Under the pieces are notes generated by a model. It was given only the letters and a program-made list of their open reading frames with translations, made no database searches and was not told the DNA's origin. A stretch of 6,610 bases of DNA from QQUD01 sp039029915. Its GTDB lineage: Bacteria; Chloroflexota; Anaerolineae; Promineifilales; Promineifilaceae. The DNA is taken from assembly GCA_039029915.1 (NCBI GenBank), contig JBCCFD010000440.1, forward strand, positions 1 to 6,610. Direction: 5' to 3'. Position 1 is the first letter of the stretch. Each line of letters opens with the position of its first letter. Shown here piece by piece: positions 4,600-6,610 of this stretch. The position numbers and the translations under genes were made by a program.

Positions 4600-6306
4600 T
4601 TAAGAATTAGATGCAGAAATAATCTGGTTACTGCGTACACGGCGAAGTACCGTTTCAGTTTGGTCCGGCCAAGTGATAATAAGGCGGGACACACGCTGGA
4701 ATTCACCCAAACCAAAATGGCAGCGGGGGTCTTCAGAGGAGAGATAGCTGCTACCGGTGAGCATTTCACGGGTTAATTCCGTGCCATCAGGCAACACGGC
4801 CGTTACAACCGCCCCGCTGGCATTAGCTCCTAAATCAACCATCAGCCAGTTACCACCCTGCTGCTCATTTTCTAGCAGCAGCAGCTCACCGCCAGTCTGA
4901 TTGATAGCTATATCGAGGTCCCCATCATTATCAAAGTCGGCAACAGCGCTACCGCGTGCCAATATGGGGCCAATCCCCTCAATGCCTGCCGACTGGCTCC
5001 AATCTGAAAACTGTCCAGCCTGTTCTTGAGCAGTCAAATTCTCAAATAATTGAGCTTGCATCTTGTCAGCTTCTAAATCGAGTACGGGGATGGCGCCATT
5101 GGCCACAAAGAGGTCTAGATCGCTATCTAAATCAAAGTCAGCCCAGCTGGTGCCCCAGCCTGTCCAGCCAGCCCCAATTTGCGGGATGCCCATTGTGGGT
5201 GCCCAATCGGAAAAAGTGACATCAGTACCGCTTTGATTTTGGTAAACGGAGTGAAGCTGATGCCCCATATTGGTCACAAACAAATCGGAACGACCGTCTC
5301 CATCCATATCTCCACTAGCAACCCCCATGCCGCTGTTTGTATCGTTGGTTGCCGATTGGGCCCCAATCTCATCAAAGCGAATACCAATATTGGACGGGTC
5401 ACTTAATAATTGGCGATTTTCATAGAGCCGATTGGGGTTGGTGTCATTGGCAACATACAGGTCTAAATCGCCGTCTCCATCAAAATCTGAGAAAACGGAG
5501 CCGAGGCCATACTCAAACTCAGCCGTTTCAAGGCCAACCGCTTCACCGACCTCGCGAAAGCTGACTTGCCTATTCTCGTCTGGCCCTTCGCTGATATAAA
5601 GCAAGTCCCGCATACCGTAGTTAGTATTTGGAAAACCCATCGTTGCGCCTTCGATTTGATTGTTAATATCAACATATCCCGCGACAAAGATGTCCGGCCA
5701 GCTATCCCCATTGAGATCGCCAATTGAAACGGCCGTTTGCCAACCATAAGCGTTTACACCGGCTAGTTCAGCTCCCTCACTAAAAGTGCCATCTCCATTA
5801 TTCCAAAGCAATAAATTAACTCGGGACGTTGTAATAAAGATATCGGTATGGCCATCTAAATTGAGATCTGCGGCCACACAGCCATTGCCACGAATAGGAA
5901 AGTTGGTGCCTGTTTCTGCACCAACATTGGTAAAACGGCCGTTTTCATTTCGATAAAGTGTACTTTCTGGCTTTCCACCGTTTCGATCCCACTCCCCAGA
6001 TTCCAAAACGGCATAAGAATTCACCACATAAAGGTCAAGCCAGCCGTCACCATCGTAATCTAACCAGCATAGCCCGCTCCCCATCATCGCCACTGGGTCT
6101 CCTGACATTTCCCATCGAAAAGAGCCATGCTGGAAATCTAGCCCAACATCTTGGGCAATATTGGTAAAAGTAACCGTTTTTTTTTCAGCGGCATCATTAC
6201 TGCAACCTGTGGCCAGTAACCCATAACTAATAACGAATAATCCAATAGTGAAGAGTAATTTCAACCTTACTCGCTTCAGGCTTTTTATCATCGTCGTTTT
6301 ATTCAT
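4600..6306 (-). CDS. Secreted FG-GAP/VCBS-repeat protein with C-terminal ASPIC/UnbV domain
   Basis: 568 residues. A basic start (KSLKRVRLK), a hydrophobic core (about 17-32) and LATGC at 31-35 suggest a lipoprotein signal with Cys35 as the lipid anchor; Ala at -3 makes the lipobox imperfect. Seven FG-GAP repeats carry Asp-rich calcium loops at 83-91 (DYDGDGWLD), 147-155, 197-205, 274-282, 333-341, 390-398 and 457-465 (DFDNDGDLD), each followed by a strand such as LYVVN or IFVAG. Seven repeats fit a seven-bladed beta-propeller. Residues about 484-558 match the ASPIC/UnbV domain: NWLMVDLGANASGAVV, YLSSEDPRCHFGLGE and the ITWPD motif. The layout resembles the CRTAC1-like family. The role is unknown, most likely surface binding or adhesion. 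The start at ATG 6306 has no clear ribosome site; ATG 6291 is an alternative. The XylH-like gene ends 37 nt upstream on the same strand, so co-transcription is possible. Confidence 0.9.
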   Translation of the reverse strand: MNKTTMIKSLKRVRLKLLFTIGLFVISYGLLATGCSNDAAEKKTVTFTNIAQDVGLDFQHGSFRWEMSGDPVAMMGSGLCWLDYDGDGWLDLYVVNSYAVLESGEWDRNGGKPESTLYRNENGRFTNVGAETGTNFPIRGNGCVAADLNLDGHTDIFITTSRVNLLLWNNGDGTFSEGAELAGVNAYGWQTAVSIGDLNGDSWPDIFVAGYVDINNQIEGATMGFPNTNYGMRDLLYISEGPDENRQVSFREVGEAVGLETAEFEYGLGSVFSDFDGDGDLDLYVANDTNPNRLYENRQLLSDPSNIGIRFDEIGAQSATNDTNSGMGVASGDMDGDGRSDLFVTNMGHQLHSVYQNQSGTDVTFSDWAPTMGIPQIGAGWTGWGTSWADFDLDSDLDLFVANGAIPVLDLEADKMQAQLFENLTAQEQAGQFSDWSQSAGIEGIGPILARGSAVADFDNDGDLDIAINQTGGELLLLENEQQGGNWLMVDLGANASGAVVTAVLPDGTELTREMLTGSSYLSSEDPRCHFGLGEFQRVSRLIITWPDQTETVLRRVRSNQIISASNS

Positions 6307-6343
6307 TACCCAATTATCAATGACTAATTAGCAATAGTGCAGC

Positions 6344-6610
6344 TTACGCAATACCAGATGACTGACGGCTACGACGTGAAAAAGCATCAACCAAAACGGC
6401 CGCCAAGAGTACAATACCGTTAACGACAAACTTTTCACCTGAGGCCAAGCCAAGAAGGCTCATACCATTTTCAACAGAGGCAATAACCAACGCACCTAAA
6501 AGGGCACTTGTTACTCGACCGCTCCCACCAAATAGGCTGGTCCCACCAATGACGGCCGCTGCAATAGCGTTCAATAAGAGGTTACCGCCACCTGTGTTCG
6601 TTGCCACAGA
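6344..6610 (-). CDS. Sugar ABC transporter permease, XylH-like, C-terminal end (partial)
   Basis: The frame runs off the right edge, and TAA at 6346-6344 ends an 88-residue C-terminal fragment. A GTG at 6607 lies in frame but is an internal valine, since family members are several hundred residues long and the frame continues past it. The stretch NTGGGNLLLNAIAAAVIGG, then TSLFGGSGRVTSALLGALV, is the conserved cytoplasmic loop and following helix of BPD_transp_2 permeases, where it contacts the ATPase subunit. Helices follow near VTSALLGALVIASVENGMSLL and VVNGIVLLAAVLVDAF, ending in a basic tail RRSRQS. The wording is closest to the xylose/multiple-sugar branch (XylH, GguB, MmsB); the exact sugar cannot be read from this part. 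Its binding-protein and ATPase genes should lie to the right of the window. Confidence 0.93.
   Translation of the reverse strand, partial: SVATNTGGGNLLLNAIAAAVIGGTSLFGGSGRVTSALLGALVIASVENGMSLLGLASGEKFVVNGIVLLAAVLVDAFSRRSRQSSGIA

Larger units (their letters stand above)
230..6558. repeat. Dispersed CGGCCG palindromes (10 copies; six are ACGGCCGT)
   Basis: CGGCCG occurs at 230, 247, 480, 1370, 1677, 4797, 5730, 5936, 6397 and 6553 (first base). Six copies extend to ACGGCCGT (247, 480, 1677, 4797, 5730, 5936); the longest are a 12-mer AAACGGCCGTTT around 5730 and a 14-mer AAAACGGCCGTTTT at 5932-5945. About one or two copies would be expected by chance at this composition. Eight lie inside genes and two in the 221-262 terminator; none occurs between 1683 and 4796. 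Confidence 0.8.

Noticed and set aside
4549..4776. 75-codon open frame on the plus strand between cyclase and FG-GAP gene
   Set aside because: Starts inside the hairpin region, runs antisense into the FG-GAP gene, and has no ribosome site or recognisable domain.
4956..5564. Several open frames on the plus strand opposite the FG-GAP gene
   Set aside because: They arise from the repeated Asp/Gly-rich codons of the real gene, are short, mutually overlapping and resemble no protein family.
5060..6060. DNA-level tandem repeat in the FG-GAP gene
   Set aside because: The units are protein repeats of uneven spacing whose DNA has diverged; there is no tandem array at nucleotide level.
6313..6318. 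GATAAT as a -10 element for the FG-GAP gene (minus strand)
   Set aside because: No acceptable -35 lies 16-18 nt upstream and the start site would fall almost on the ATG.
1..6610. CRISPR array, tRNA or rRNA gene, transposase or defence island
   Set aside because: No regularly spaced repeats, cloverleaf pattern, transposase motifs or defence-family domains were found on either strand.

Overview
The window looks like ordinary bacterial chromosome of moderate GC with complete, intact genes. The mix is a DM13 protein, a MocR regulator with a divergent flavoprotein, a six-helix HAMP adenylate cyclase, an FG-GAP/ASPIC lipoprotein-like protein and a XylH-like sugar permease. This fits a free-living heterotroph, and my best guess is Chloroflexota (Anaerolineae/Promineifilales-like) on gene content and similarity alone. 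That guess is inference; there is no rRNA or marker gene here to fix it.

Layout from left to right. (a) 1-180 (+): C-terminal end of a DM13-domain protein. (b) 221-262: strong bidirectional terminator shared with the convergent gene to its right. (c) 261-1730 (-): MocR/PdxR-type regulator, a GntR-type DNA-binding domain fused to a PLP aminotransferase fold; the best start is a TTG at 1730. (d) 1731-1952: divergent control region with overlapping back-to-back promoters, three inverted repeats and a leader of about 140 nt. (e) 1953-2612 (+): FMN-binding flavoprotein of the pyridoxamine-phosphate-oxidase-like fold (NimA-related group). (f) 2623-2665: bidirectional terminator carrying a REP-like element. 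(g) 2670-4226 (-): membrane adenylate cyclase, class IIIb by its residues, with a good promoter at 4364-4392. (h) 4227-4599: gene-free stretch with that promoter, a repeated GTAGAYG motif and a weak hairpin. (i) 4600-6306 (-): secreted or surface seven-repeat FG-GAP protein with a C-terminal ASPIC/UnbV domain. (j) 6344-6610 (-): C-terminal end of a XylH-like sugar ABC permease, cut by the window edge.

The one tight functional unit is the regulator plus the divergent flavoprotein: the shared promoter region suggests that the MocR protein, probably using PLP as its effector, controls both genes. The sugar permease and the FG-GAP gene are 37 nt apart on the same strand and may be co-transcribed. 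The cyclase has its own promoter and is probably an independent signalling gene.

I do not see a previously undescribed multi-gene system. The most notable non-gene signal is strong over-representation of the palindrome CGGCCG (10 copies, six of them ACGGCCGT), which occurs in all three codon phases and in a terminator stem. It resembles the genome-wide HIP1 palindrome of cyanobacteria.
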